Shown piece by piece: positions 1-8,773 of a stretch of 64,000 nt of DNA. The stretch spans positions 124,001 to 188,000 of the forward strand of contig NZ_PVNG01000018.1 of the NCBI RefSeq assembly GCF_003001935.1. The letters run 5' to 3'. Each line of letters opens with the position of its first letter. Positions within the stretch are counted from its first letter, which is position 1. The notes below the pieces were generated by a model that was not told the origin of the DNA, searched no databases, and was given only the letters and a program-made list of their open reading frames with translations. This DNA comes from Nonomuraea fuscirosea. Lineage in GTDB: Bacteria > Actinomycetota > Actinomycetes > Streptosporangiales > Streptosporangiaceae. The position numbers were made by a program, and so were the translations under genes.

Positions 1-114
1 CCGCGCCCTGGGCTCGACGGCCTGGAAGCCGGCGATCTCGCGGGCGCAGGCGTCCACCACTTTCCTGGCATTGTCGTCGGCCCGGCGTCCGAGCATGCCG
101 AAGAGGTCCCCCAT
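1..114 (-). CDS. Partial gene cut by the left edge; possible PucR-like regulator N-terminus
   Basis: Only the first 38 codons are present, from an ATG at 112-114 running off the left edge. The start is supported by a GGGGAG ribosome site (complement of 123-128) 8 bases upstream. The visible peptide is helical and charged, with a run like RRADDNARKVVDACAREI, loosely similar to the N-terminal helices of PucR/CdaR-type regulators. That resemblance is weak, and the function is really unknown. The gene diverges from the ABC exporter at 342, so the repeat cluster between them could control both. Confidence 0.5.
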   Translation of the reverse strand, partial: MGDLFGMLGRRADDNARKVVDACAREIAGFQAVEPRAR

Positions 115-255
115 GTCGAATTCTCCCCGTGACGTCGCCGTGTCTCCATGAAACGCGCAGTTCCGTATTCGCCGGAGGGACGTCCGCGTATCAAAAGAAT
201 TTCGCGCGCCGCTGACAATGTGCCGGAGACCAGGCCACATGAATATCGGCCCGCC

Positions 256-319
256 GTTTCACGGTGAAAGTTTCACGCCGCCGGCGCTCCGTGAAACCCG
301 GTCGAGGGCACCGTGAAAC
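256..319. promoter_or_regulatory. Cluster of GTTTCAC/GTGAAAC half-sites upstream of the ABC exporter
   Basis: Five half-sites are visible: GTTTCAC at 256-262, GTGAAAG at 264-270, GTTTCAC at 270-276, GTGAAAC at 291-297 and GTGAAAC at 313-319. The first two form a perfect dyad, TTTCAC-G-GTGAAA (257-269). The cluster ends 22 bases before the exporter ATG at 342 and lies between two divergent genes, as expected of a repressor operator. DrrAB exporters are often controlled by TetR- or PadR-type repressors, but no such gene is seen next to it. The protein that binds is unknown. Confidence 0.55.
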
Positions 320-341
320 CGGCGCCGCCGAGAGTGGCGCC

Positions 342-1352
342 ATGAGCATCACAGAACTCGACCCGCCCCCCGACGTGGCCGTACGCGCCCAGGGCTTGGC
401 GAAGACGTTCGGCGGCCATCGCGCGGTCGACGGGATCAACCTGGACGTGCGGACCGGCGAGATCTTCGGCGTGCTCGGCCCGAACGGCGCCGGGAAGACC
501 ACCATGCTGCGGATGCTGGCCACCCTGCTGAAGATCGACGCCGGCCGGGCCGAGATCTTCGGGGTCGACGTGGTCGATCAGCCGCACGTCATCCGCCAGC
601 TCGTCGGCGTCACCGGACAGTACGCCTCCGTCGACGAGAGCCTGACCGCCCGCGAGAACCTCTGGCTGTTCGGCCGGCTCCAGGGCGTCGCCAGCTCGCG
701 AGCCCGGAGCATCGCCGCCGAGCTGCTGGAGCAGTTCGGCCTGGAGGAGGCCGCCGACAAGCCGATCGCGCAGTTCTCCGGCGGCATGCGGCGTCGCCTC
801 GACCTGGCGGCCAGCCTGATCACCAGGCCGCCGCTGATCTTCCTGGACGAGCCGACCACCGGGCTCGACCCGCGTACCCGCGGCCAGATGTGGGAGACCA
901 TCCGCGGCCTGGTCGCCGACGGCTGCACCGTGCTGCTGACCACCCAGTACCTGGACGAGGCCGACCAGCTCGCCGACCGCGTCGCCGTCATCGACCACGG
1001 CCGCAAGGTCGCCGAGGGTACCCCCGACGAGCTCAAGACGGCGGTCGGCAACTCGACCCTCCAGCTGCTGCTCGCCCAGCCGGACGACGTACCCGCCGCC
1101 GTGCGGGTGGTGCGGCGCGTGCTCGGCTCAGAGCCCGTGCTCAGCCCGGAGCAGGGCCGGCTCAACGTCGCGCTCGACCAGGCCGACCTGGCGGCGGAGG
1201 TGCTGATCGCGCTGCGTACCGCCGGGGTGTCGATCTCCTCGGTGAGCGTGGCCAAGCCCAGCCTGGACGAGGTGTTCCTCGCCCTCACCGGCCACGAGAC
1301 GGACGGCGACGAGGCCGGGAACGCTGCCGGCACCATGGAGGAGAACCGATGA
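342..1352 (+). CDS. ABC exporter ATP-binding subunit, DrrA family
   Basis: This 336-residue protein is the ATPase of a drug-type exporter and should work in the cytoplasm with the permease encoded next. Walker A (GPNGAGKTT) is at about residues 46-54, a signature variant (FSGGM) follows, and Walker B reads IFLDEP before TTGLDP. The C-terminal ~80 residues match the extra DUF4162-like domain of DrrA proteins. An in-frame start at 264 exists, but the ATG at 342 gives the normal family N-terminus and leaves the upstream repeats outside the gene. The last four bases overlap the permease start (ATGA), so the two are translationally coupled. Substrate is unknown; DrrA relatives export anthracyclines and other secondary metabolites. 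Confidence 0.9.
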   Translation: MSITELDPPPDVAVRAQGLAKTFGGHRAVDGINLDVRTGEIFGVLGPNGAGKTTMLRMLATLLKIDAGRAEIFGVDVVDQPHVIRQLVGVTGQYASVDESLTARENLWLFGRLQGVASSRARSIAAELLEQFGLEEAADKPIAQFSGGMRRRLDLAASLITRPPLIFLDEPTTGLDPRTRGQMWETIRGLVADGCTVLLTTQYLDEADQLADRVAVIDHGRKVAEGTPDELKTAVGNSTLQLLLAQPDDVPAAVRVVRRVLGSEPVLSPEQGRLNVALDQADLAAEVLIALRTAGVSISSVSVAKPSLDEVFLALTGHETDGDEAGNAAGTMEENR

Positions 1353-2185
1353 GCACCACGATCGCACCCGCCCGCGAGAGCGTCCGCGCCACCGACCGCG
1401 TCGCCACCGCCCGGCGGCGCGTCACCGTCGGCGAGACGTTCAGCCAGACCATGACGCTGGCCTGGCGGGCGCTGAAGCGGATGCGCCGCAACCCGGAGCA
1501 GTTCTTCGACGTGGCGCTGCAGCCCATCCTGTTCACCGCGATGTTCGCCTACGTCTTCGGCGGCGCCATCGCCGGCGACGTGGAGAGCTACCTGCCCCTG
1601 ATGATCCCCGGCATCCTCGCCCAGACCGTGCTCACGACGTGCATGGCCACCGGCACGCAACTGCGCGAGGACATGGAGAAGGGCGTCTTCGACCGGTTCA
1701 AGTCGCTGCCGATCGCCCGGATCGCGCCCCTGGCCGGCCCCATGGTCGCCGACCTGCTGCGGTACGCGATCGCGGCCACGCTGACCTTCGGCATGGGCAT
1801 CGTGATGGGTTATCGCCCGGGCGGCGGGGCGGGCGGCGTGCTCGCCGCGATCCTGCTGGCCATCTTCACGGGCTGGTCGCTGGCGTGGATCTTCACCTGG
1901 ATCGGCACGATCGCCAGGAGCGCCCAGGCCGTGCAGGGCATCTCGATGATGATCCTGTTCCCGCTGACGTTCCTGTCGAACGCGTTCGTCCCGGTCGAGT
2001 CCCTGCCGGATTGGCTGGCGGCGTTCGTCCGGATCAACCCGGTCTCACATCTGGTCACGGCCGCCCGCGACCTCGCCAACGGCGGCCTCGTCACCGGAGA
2101 GGTGGCCTGGACGCTCGTCGCGGGCCTGATCTCCATCGTGATCTTCGCGCCCCTGTCGGTACGCAGCTACAAGCGGCACATGTGA
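1349..2185 (+). CDS. ABC-2 type exporter permease, DrrB family
   Basis: The 278-residue membrane subunit pairs with the preceding ATPase. A ~35-residue cytoplasmic N-terminus containing LAWRALKRMRRNPEQFF, the usual DrrB opening, is followed by about six membrane segments. The ABC-2 signature region shows IPGILAQT and later FLSNAFVP followed by NPVSHLVTAAR. It starts inside the ATPase stop codon (overlap 1349-1352). Its 3' end is overlapped antisense by 141 bases of the convergent regulator. The substrate cannot be told from sequence. Confidence 0.9.
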   Translation: MSTTIAPARESVRATDRVATARRRVTVGETFSQTMTLAWRALKRMRRNPEQFFDVALQPILFTAMFAYVFGGAIAGDVESYLPLMIPGILAQTVLTTCMATGTQLREDMEKGVFDRFKSLPIARIAPLAGPMVADLLRYAIAATLTFGMGIVMGYRPGGGAGGVLAAILLAIFTGWSLAWIFTWIGTIARSAQAVQGISMMILFPLTFLSNAFVPVESLPDWLAAFVRINPVSHLVTAARDLANGGLVTGEVAWTLVAGLISIVIFAPLSVRSYKRHM

Positions 2186-5100
2186 GCTGCACGCCGGCCT
2201 GTCCGCGCCGCCTCCGCCGGTCTGCTCGACGAGACGCATCGCCTCGTCCAGCAGGTCGGAGCCGCGGCGGGCGCCGTACTCGGCCCGCACCGCGGCGAAC
2301 GTCCCCGGCGCGATCCGCTCCGCGTACGGCTCGATCCGCTCGATGGACATGACGGGCATGGTGCCGTTGTACGCGAACCGCTCGGCCAGCAGCAGCAACC
2401 TGATCGCGGCCTCAGGGTCCATGGCCCCCCGCAACAGCCCCCAGGCGCCGAGCCCGAAGAGCATCGAACCGCACATGGGGTAGTCGAGGATGGGGTTGTC
2501 GGGGGTCAGCAGGTCGTACCTCCTGACGCAGGCGAACAACTCCTCCCCGTACGGGAGGTCCTCCGGCGCGGCGTGGTAGGCGTACGCCGTCAGCGCGATC
2601 GACTCCGAGATCACCGTCCACGGGGCGCGCTCCAACCGCGGCACCCCGGGCATGCGCAGGTCACGCGCTCGCTGGACGGCCAGCCGATACTCCGCCAGCG
2701 CGACGGACGTCCGGCCGCGCGCCAGGGAGAGCTCGGCGGCGCACAACGAGACGATCGCCATCCCGCCGATCACCGCCTCGCTGTCGTTGATCCTGGAGAT
2801 CGCCGCCATTTCGGCTTCCGCGCCGTCCAGGTCGCCCCCGGCGATGGCGCAGGCCACCAGCACGGCGCGCAGTTGCGCCTCGTCGTCGGCGGCGCCGAGC
2901 CGGCTCAGCACCGGGATGGCGAGCCGCGCGTACCGGACCGCCCGGCCGCGCTCGGCGAGGTTCAGGTACAGGTGGGCCAGCATGGCGTGCATGATCGCGA
3001 TCAGCCACGAGCCCTCGTCGCCGTGGACCAGCTCCAGGGTCCGCTCGGCGGCCGCGATGGCTCCGCGTACGTCACCCGCGTTCTCCAGGATGTGGGCGAT
3101 CTGCCGCGTCGCCGCGAAGGCCTCGGCCCTGTCGGGGCTCTCCGCCAGCTGCGTCAGCCGCCGCAGCATCTCGGGGCCGTCGAGTCCATCGCATTCGAGC
3201 ATCACCCGCCACAGCGCCGCGACGGTGGGATCCGTCCCCTCCGAGACGGGCAGCGAACGGAGCAACTCGCGCACCGTCTCCCCGCGATCATCGACAATGA
3301 TCATGATGTTGACCAGCGCGACCAGCAGCGCGGTCCGCGTCACCTCGACCAGGTGGGGCGGCGGCTTCCAGCCGGACAGCACCTGGTTGATCGCGTCCCG
3401 ATGGACGAGGACCCGCGCGTGGTCGCCGCGGATCGACCACAGCGCGCCGATGCCCGTGAGCAAGCGCACCGTCGTGGCCGGATCGGACTCGCCGAGAGCC
3501 TGCCTGAGCAGGTCGGCGAGGTTGCTCTCCTCCGCGCGCAACGCGTCGGCCGCCGCGAACTCCTCCGGGCTGAACAACCGGGCTGCGTGTTCGAGCGCGT
3601 ACGCCGTCGCCCACGCCCGCTGCGCCGCGCGGGCGGGCTCCTCCTCGCCGGCCTCCCTCAGCCGCATCCGCCCGAACTCCCTGACGGTCTCCAGCATCCG
3701 GTAACGCAGGCCGTACGTGGTCTCGCGGACGCTCAGCATCGACTGCTCGGTCAGCGCGTCCACGACGGGCAGGGCGTCAGGCCCGAGGACGTCCTCCGCC
3801 GCGGCCAGCGTGAACCCGTCGCCGAACAGCGACAACCAGCGCAACGCCCGCCGCTCCGGCTCGTCCAGCAGATTCCACGACCAGTCGATGACCGCGAGCA
3901 GCGTCTGATGCCGGTCGGGGGCCGTCCGGTTACCGCCGCGCAGCAGCGCGAACCGGTCCGCCAGCCGCCGCGCGATCTCCTCCACCGACATCACCCGCAC
4001 CCGCGCCGCGGCCAGCTCGATCGCCAGCGGCAGCCCGTCCAGGCGGGCGACGACCTCCCCGACCACCCGCTCGTCGATCCGCACGTCCGGCCTCGCCGCC
4101 GTGGCCCGCTGGCGGAACAGCTCCACCGCGTCACCGGCCGGCAGCTCGCCGAGCAGGTAGACGCGTTCGGCGGGGATCGACAGAGGTGCGCGCGAGGTGA
4201 CGAGCACCCGCAGGTCGCGGGTCGTCACGGTGAGGAACGCCACCAGATCGGCGACGGCCTCGATCAGGTGCTCACAGTTGTCCAGGATCAGCAGCGCGGG
4301 AGCCTGGTCGAGATGCCGGGCGATCCGGGCGCGTACGTCCGAACGCTGCTCGGCGGTCAGCACCCGGCGCCCGCTGACCGAGTCGCGCACCCCCAGCGCC
4401 GAGCCCACCTCGCCCACCACGCCCTCCGGCGAGGACACGCCCACGAGCTCGACGAAATGAGCGACAGGCTGGGCCGCGTTCCTGCCCACCACATGAGCCA
4501 GCCGCGTCTTGCCCAGCCCGCCGGGGCCGATGATCGACACCACCCGGTGGGTGTGCAGCAGGGCGTGCACCGCGCGGATGTCACCGTCCCGGCCGAGCAG
4601 CGACGAACCGTCGTACAGGATGCCCTGACGCACCGGCCGATCCGCTACCAGCAGCTCGGCGTGGACGCGGGCGAGCTCGGGCCCCGGCTCGGTGCCCAGC
4701 CGCGCGACCAGCCCGGCGCGATACCGCTCGTAGCGCTCCAGCGCGGACCCCGCACCTCGTACGGCGGCCTCGCTGCGGAGCAGGCAGGCGAGCAGTTCCT
4801 CGTCCTGCGGCCGCCCGGCGGCCACCTCCTCCAGCAGGGGCAGCGCGCTCTCATGGGCGCCACTCCGGCTCAGGGCCACCGCCGCCACCCGCCGCGCCTC
4901 ACCCACCCACGCCGCCGCCACTTCCCGCAACTCAGCCAACGCCCCCACAGCCCCGTCCAGCCCTCCGACCGCCCCAGAGCCACCCGAACCACCTACCCCA
5001 GCACCACCCGCACCACCCGCACCACGGACACCGCCACCACCCGCGCCACCCGCACCACCGGCACCACGGGTACCTCCACTACCCGCACCTCCAGCACCAA

Positions 5101-5521
5101 AGGCATTCCTAGCACCGGCCACCACACCATCGGCCATGACCGTCATCGCCATGGCCTCATCGGCCCGCCGCCGCGCCAGCACCATGTCACCCTCGGCCAG
5201 CGCCTCCCGCGCCTGCTCCACCAGCCCGCCGAGCAGCAACGCGTCCACCTGGTCGGCGGGCAGCCCGAGCCGATACCCCCGCGGCATCCGTACCACCACG
5301 TCGGCCCCGGTCGCCGCCCGCGTCCGCGACACGACCACCTGCAGTGCCTTCGTCGGATTGGCCGGCGCCTCCTCCGGCCACAACTCCTCGACCAGCCGCT
5401 CGTCACTCACCCCCGCGCGTCCGTGCAGGGCGAGCACGGCCAGCAGCGTATGGGCGCGATCCCCGACCACGCGCACACCCCGCCAGCGAACGCCGTTCAG
5501 CAGGATCAGGGCAGGGGACAT
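2045..5521 (-). CDS. Large AfsR-like transcriptional regulator (SARP/BTAD + NB-ARC-type ATPase)
   Basis: About 1158 residues. A winged-helix DNA-binding region (~1-90) is followed by a bacterial transcriptional activation domain, interrupted at ~143-190 by a Gly/Ala-rich insertion. Next come a STAND ATPase with Walker A (GPGGLGKT, ~332-339) and Walker B-like LLILDNCEH, then a long alpha-helical repeat C-terminus of TPR type. Such proteins usually activate secondary-metabolite genes. I use the ATG at 5519-5521; a GTG two codons earlier is equally possible, and no clear ribosome site helps. The last ~47 codons are antisense to the exporter permease and look unlike a protein domain, so the natural C-terminus may have been lost. 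Convergence on the exporter suggests, but does not prove, a regulatory link. Confidence 0.85.
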   Translation of the reverse strand: MSPALILLNGVRWRGVRVVGDRAHTLLAVLALHGRAGVSDERLVEELWPEEAPANPTKALQVVVSRTRAATGADVVVRMPRGYRLGLPADQVDALLLGGLVEQAREALAEGDMVLARRRADEAMAMTVMADGVVAGARNAFGAGGAGSGGTRGAGGAGGAGGGGVRGAGGAGGAGVGGSGGSGAVGGLDGAVGALAELREVAAAWVGEARRVAAVALSRSGAHESALPLLEEVAAGRPQDEELLACLLRSEAAVRGAGSALERYERYRAGLVARLGTEPGPELARVHAELLVADRPVRQGILYDGSSLLGRDGDIRAVHALLHTHRVVSIIGPGGLGKTRLAHVVGRNAAQPVAHFVELVGVSSPEGVVGEVGSALGVRDSVSGRRVLTAEQRSDVRARIARHLDQAPALLILDNCEHLIEAVADLVAFLTVTTRDLRVLVTSRAPLSIPAERVYLLGELPAGDAVELFRQRATAARPDVRIDERVVGEVVARLDGLPLAIELAAARVRVMSVEEIARRLADRFALLRGGNRTAPDRHQTLLAVIDWSWNLLDEPERRALRWLSLFGDGFTLAAAEDVLGPDALPVVDALTEQSMLSVRETTYGLRYRMLETVREFGRMRLREAGEEEPARAAQRAWATAYALEHAARLFSPEEFAAADALRAEESNLADLLRQALGESDPATTVRLLTGIGALWSIRGDHARVLVHRDAINQVLSGWKPPPHLVEVTRTALLVALVNIMIIVDDRGETVRELLRSLPVSEGTDPTVAALWRVMLECDGLDGPEMLRRLTQLAESPDRAEAFAATRQIAHILENAGDVRGAIAAAERTLELVHGDEGSWLIAIMHAMLAHLYLNLAERGRAVRYARLAIPVLSRLGAADDEAQLRAVLVACAIAGGDLDGAEAEMAAISRINDSEAVIGGMAIVSLCAAELSLARGRTSVALAEYRLAVQRARDLRMPGVPRLERAPWTVISESIALTAYAYHAAPEDLPYGEELFACVRRYDLLTPDNPILDYPMCGSMLFGLGAWGLLRGAMDPEAAIRLLLLAERFAYNGTMPVMSIERIEPYAERIAPGTFAAVRAEYGARRGSDLLDEAMRLVEQTGGGGADRPACSSHVPLVAAYRQGREDHDGDQARDERPGHLSGDEAAVGEVAGGRDQM
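4958..5101 (-). repeat. Low-complexity Gly/Ala-rich coding repeat inside the BTAD domain
   Basis: Short GGT/GCG/GGG-rich units (read on the other strand as ACC/CGC runs) encode a flexible stretch built from GAGGAG-like units, about 48 residues long. It separates the first helices of the activation domain from the rest. Codon use here is repetitive rather than merely GC-rich, which suggests slippage-driven expansion. Confidence 0.7.
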
Positions 5522-5582
5522 ACCCACAGCTTACGGACGACCGCCCGCCGAGGCGCGCGACCACGCCCCTCCACCACGATCC

Positions 5583-6053
5583 TCACCCCGCCCTCCACCG
5601 CACCCGAACCCCCACACCCAGCAAGCCGGCCGCGACGCCGTACCCGAGCGGCTGCGACGCAAGCAAGGCCAGCCACGGAAGCCTCCCGTCCCAGCCGGCG
5701 CAGTCGAGCAACCTGACGAACGAGACCATCTCCAGCACCTGCATGAGCGCGACCACCAGCATGACCGACTCAGCCAGCACCCCCACCACCACACCGACCC
5801 GCCGCCCCGCCCAGACCGCCACCACGCCCGACAGCAGCGCGCACACGGAGGGCAGCGCGTTCGCCAGCAGGACCCGCTCGATGGTGTTCAGCACGCGAGC
5901 CCGCAACTGCTCGACCCACGTATCCTCCGGAAAGCTCGAAAGCGGCCCGGCGCACCACACCTCCCCGCCGGGAACGTACCGCTGCGACAACAGCAGCAGA
6001 AACGTCAGAACACACACCGCCAGCGAGGCCGCCCACCAACGTAGAAAGCGCAC
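5583..6053 (-). CDS. Small integral membrane protein of unknown function
   Basis: A protein of 156 residues with an N-terminal signal-anchor-like segment (LAVCVLTFLLLL) and two or three further hydrophobic segments. I do not recognise a family. The start is placed at GTG 6051-6053 because GGGAGG (complement of 6060-6065) lies 6 bases upstream; a TTG six codons earlier would put that site inside the gene. Upstream on the same strand is a VOC-domain gene, and downstream the AfsR-like regulator begins after a 61-base gap. An operon is possible but not shown. Confidence 0.6.
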   Translation of the reverse strand: MRFLRWWAASLAVCVLTFLLLLSQRYVPGGEVWCAGPLSSFPEDTWVEQLRARVLNTIERVLLANALPSVCALLSGVVAVWAGRRVGVVVGVLAESVMLVVALMQVLEMVSFVRLLDCAGWDGRLPWLALLASQPLGYGVAAGLLGVGVRVRWRAG

Positions 6054-6189
6054 GAACCACCTCCCGCACAAGATCGACAGCCCACATCATGCACCGCCCT
6101 GTCGCCTCCGGGACAGGGCGCGTACCGACGAAGAGAGTGATGCTGGGCCGATGGCCTCAGCCGCTGCTGCCGATGAGCGGATCGCGTGA

Positions 6190-6573
6190 TCAGCCGTCGT
6201 CGCGGCACAAGCAGAAGGGGTGGCCGGCTGGGTCGAAGAGGACGCGGACGTTGTCCTGGGGTTGTTCTGTGGCGACCGAGGCTCCGAGGGCGACTGCCTC
6301 GGCGACCGCTGAGTCCAGATCGCCGACCTGGAAGTCGAAGTGCATCATCGGGCGCTGTTGCCCGGCGGCGGGCGGCCAGACGGGGGCTTGGTAATCGGTC
6401 GCCTGCTGGAACACGATGTAGATGGAGCCTTCGGGAGCGGCGAGAATCGTGGTTCCCGGCTCCTGATGGCCGATGGGCCATCCGAGCAGGTCGGAGTAGA
6501 ACTGCGCCAGAGCGGCGGGGTCGGGGGCCTCGATCGCGGTGCCCCACCACATGCCCTTGGTTCGTGATCGCAC
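6190..6573 (-). CDS. VOC (glyoxalase/bleomycin-resistance fold) family protein
   Basis: A 127-residue single VOC unit. The opening (WWGTAIEAPDPAALAQFYSDLLGW) and the ending (FDPAGHPFCLC) are typical of small actinomycete glyoxalase-like proteins. A metal-binding His is present in MMHFDFQV near the middle. Members bind or modify small hydrophobic molecules; the substrate here is unknown. The GTG start at 6571-6573 is preferred because GAGAAGG sits 7 bases before it; an in-frame ATG farther upstream lacks such a site. Confidence 0.8.
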   Translation of the reverse strand: MRSRTKGMWWGTAIEAPDPAALAQFYSDLLGWPIGHQEPGTTILAAPEGSIYIVFQQATDYQAPVWPPAAGQQRPMMHFDFQVGDLDSAVAEAVALGASVATEQPQDNVRVLFDPAGHPFCLCRDDG

Positions 6574-6754
6574 TGGTGCACCTTCTCGCGTGAGCGCCGA
6601 TGTCGGTCGTGGAGGCACGCTAGCGCCGGTTGCGGACGATCCGCTTCCGGAAAGATGAACTGCCGCTCGCCCGGGAATCGATCATCACTTCTTGAGACAC
6701 TGTCCCCAGCCCACAGCGCCGGCTGGAGCGGGCATCCCCTTCCCGGGAGGGTGT

Positions 6755-7891
6755 ATGAGCGTTGTGCTGGCGGTGCTCGGTGTCGTCGCCTCGATCGCCG
6801 GGATCGTCCAGACCGTGGTCGTCATCATCGAACGGGGCGAACGCAGGCGTCGTGAATCGCAGACGACCGCGTCAAGCGGCGAGGGCGGCGGCGTCGGCAG
6901 CCAGGTAGCAGCGCCTCGCCGTGACGCCGAGGCGTTCGACATCGAGGCGCCCTGGAATCCGGATGTCGTCAGCAGTTCCTGGCGGTCCGCTCTCGCCTAC
7001 CTTCTCGGGTTCGTCGGGGGACTGATCTTCCGTCGCGATCATCGGCGTCGCGTACGGTTTCACGCCGTGCAGTCGATCCTCATCGACATCGTCGCCGTCG
7101 TGTATCTCGTGATCAGTCTCGTTCTGGTGGGCGTCTACACCTCGATCCGGTACCAGGGGGCAGCGATCCCGTCGGATGACGTCGTCATGTGGACCTGGAC
7201 GCTCTCCTCCCTGCTCGGGCCGCCTGCCCTGCACCTTCTCCTGACCGTCCTGGCGCTCACCGGCCGGAGCCCCCGTATCCCGCTGCTCTGGAAGGTCGCG
7301 GCCTCGGTCACCGCCCGTCCGGCCCCGGACGCCGGCCCAAGCTCCGGCCGGGCGAGACCCGTCTCTTCCCCGCCCCCGCCGAGGCGGTCCCGGAGCGCCG
7401 ATCCGGCTCAGGCCTTCGAGCCGGTCTGGGGTCGTATCGGGAGGCATGCGGGCGAGGCGTTCCGGCTCCGCCGCGGCGCCACCTTCACCTATCGGCTGGG
7501 CGAGAACGAGATCTATCCCGACCGGACGACGATCGGTATTCACCGCTCAAATTTCGCCCGCGCGTGGGACCGGCGACCGCTGTCGGGGCCTGGGCAGCTC
7601 AGCAAGGACATCATCGGTCCGTCGTACGTGTACGCGATCCTCACCGACCCGCGGATCGCGGCAGACGAGCGAGGGGACGGAGTGTCGCGCCCTATGGCGA
7701 CCGAACTGGTCGAGGAACGCCCGTACGAACCGGCGCTGCACCGGGGGCGCCGCGCCGCCGAGGGCGGGTGCTCCTGGCACGGCCGTACCTGCGAAGAGCC
7801 GGTGGTCGCCAGCGTCCTGACCCGGGACGGGGGCGGGGAGACGTGGCACGCCGTGTGCCGCCGAGCCTTGAGCGCCCTTCGCGGCAGCTGA
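6755..7891 (+). CDS. Membrane protein with DUF4870-like segment and C-terminal soluble domain
   Basis: The 378-residue product starts with a membrane segment (VVLAVLGVVASIAGIVQTV). After a charged linker comes a region like DUF4870: LGFVGGLIF, RVRFHAVQSI, then two or three more hydrophobic helices (to ~residue 190). A Pro/Arg-rich linker leads to a soluble domain containing TFTYRLGENEIYP and IGPSYVYAILTDPRI, whose family I cannot name with confidence. The ATG at 6755 has GGGAGGG just upstream. The stop overlaps by one base the start of the nucleotidyltransferase gene, so the two are probably co-translated and may work together. Confidence 0.65.
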   Translation: MSVVLAVLGVVASIAGIVQTVVVIIERGERRRRESQTTASSGEGGGVGSQVAAPRRDAEAFDIEAPWNPDVVSSSWRSALAYLLGFVGGLIFRRDHRRRVRFHAVQSILIDIVAVVYLVISLVLVGVYTSIRYQGAAIPSDDVVMWTWTLSSLLGPPALHLLLTVLALTGRSPRIPLLWKVAASVTARPAPDAGPSSGRARPVSSPPPPRRSRSADPAQAFEPVWGRIGRHAGEAFRLRRGATFTYRLGENEIYPDRTTIGIHRSNFARAWDRRPLSGPGQLSKDIIGPSYVYAILTDPRIAADERGDGVSRPMATELVEERPYEPALHRGRRAAEGGCSWHGRTCEEPVVASVLTRDGGGETWHAVCRRALSALRGS

Positions 7892-8715
7892 TGAGCGTGG
7901 CCGGGACCCCGTTGAACGGGGCGGCTGAGCAGGTGGGGCGGAGTGTGGTCACGGCCTTCGCCGGTTGCGGCAAGGTGGACTTCGCCTATGGCCAGGGGTC
8001 CGTGTTCACCGGATTCAGCACAGAGTCGGACCTTGACCTCGTGATCATCTGGGCTGAGGACGAACCGCCGCCGGCAGCCAGCCGGCCGGTCGGGCAGTTG
8101 ACTGACGCCGGCAGTACGCCCACGCAGTTTCATGACCGCACGTTCGGGCTCGACAAGATGCGCGTCTCCGGGTGGGAGGTCGATGTCGCTCACTACCCGC
8201 GGACCCGGTTCGACTCCTGGTGCGCGTTGGTCAGGGACGGTGACGGATGGCAGCAGGAGGAGTGGCCCCAGCCGCTGCACGCGGTGGCCGGCTTCGTTCA
8301 CGGCGTCCTGCTGGCGGACGGCGAACGGGAGGGCCAGGCGATCAGGGAAGCGATGCGCGCCCCGGCTCCCCGACTGATCGGCAAGGCTACGGGCGCGTTG
8401 GCGGAGCAGTTGCCCGGCTATTCGCACGCGCTGCTCGACTGTGCTGACCGTGGTGACGAGTGGCTCTTTCATCAGCTCGCCGCACGGCTGGTCAGGCACA
8501 TTTACGTCGCCTGGTTCGCGGTCGAAGGGCACCACCTGCCTTTTCCCAAGCGGCTTGGTCAGTGGGTCCGGCATCTGCGGCTGAACGAGCAGGGTGTTCG
8601 GCTCGAACGACGCATCTGGGCGGCCGGCACCCTGCATGAGCGGCGACTTGCCATCGTGCGCTTCGCGGATCATGTGCTCGCCGGCGACGCTGCGAACGGG
8701 CGGGAAGGTGGGTGA
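7891..8715 (+). CDS. Nucleotidyltransferase-domain protein
   Basis: The 274-residue protein has the Pol-beta-type nucleotidyltransferase core near its N-terminus: GQGS (~34-37), then DLDL about ten residues on. A third acidic residue lies in WEVDVAH. The C-terminal half is helical and resembles the accessory domain of aminoglycoside-type or DUF4037 nucleotidyltransferases. Members transfer NMP to small molecules, RNA or protein; the acceptor is unknown. The start ATG overlaps the last base of the upstream stop. The pairing with a membrane protein is reminiscent of antitoxin or defence-type arrangements, but this is only inference. Confidence 0.75.
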   Translation: MSVAGTPLNGAAEQVGRSVVTAFAGCGKVDFAYGQGSVFTGFSTESDLDLVIIWAEDEPPPAASRPVGQLTDAGSTPTQFHDRTFGLDKMRVSGWEVDVAHYPRTRFDSWCALVRDGDGWQQEEWPQPLHAVAGFVHGVLLADGEREGQAIREAMRAPAPRLIGKATGALAEQLPGYSHALLDCADRGDEWLFHQLAARLVRHIYVAWFAVEGHHLPFPKRLGQWVRHLRLNEQGVRLERRIWAAGTLHERRLAIVRFADHVLAGDAANGREGG

Positions 8716-8773
8716 TCTGTTCTGGCCTGATAATGAGGGCCGGGATGATCACTGCTGGTACGGAGTTGCCGTG

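Noticed and set aside
4958..5101. Repeated CACC-rich units that at first look like a CRISPR array
   Set aside because: No spacers of regular length; in frame it encodes a Gly/Ala linker.
2573..5716. Very long plus-strand frame (over 1000 codons) opposite the AfsR-like regulator
   Set aside because: It is the shadow of the regulator's GC-rich codons: Arg/Pro/Gln-rich, no domain, no ribosome site.
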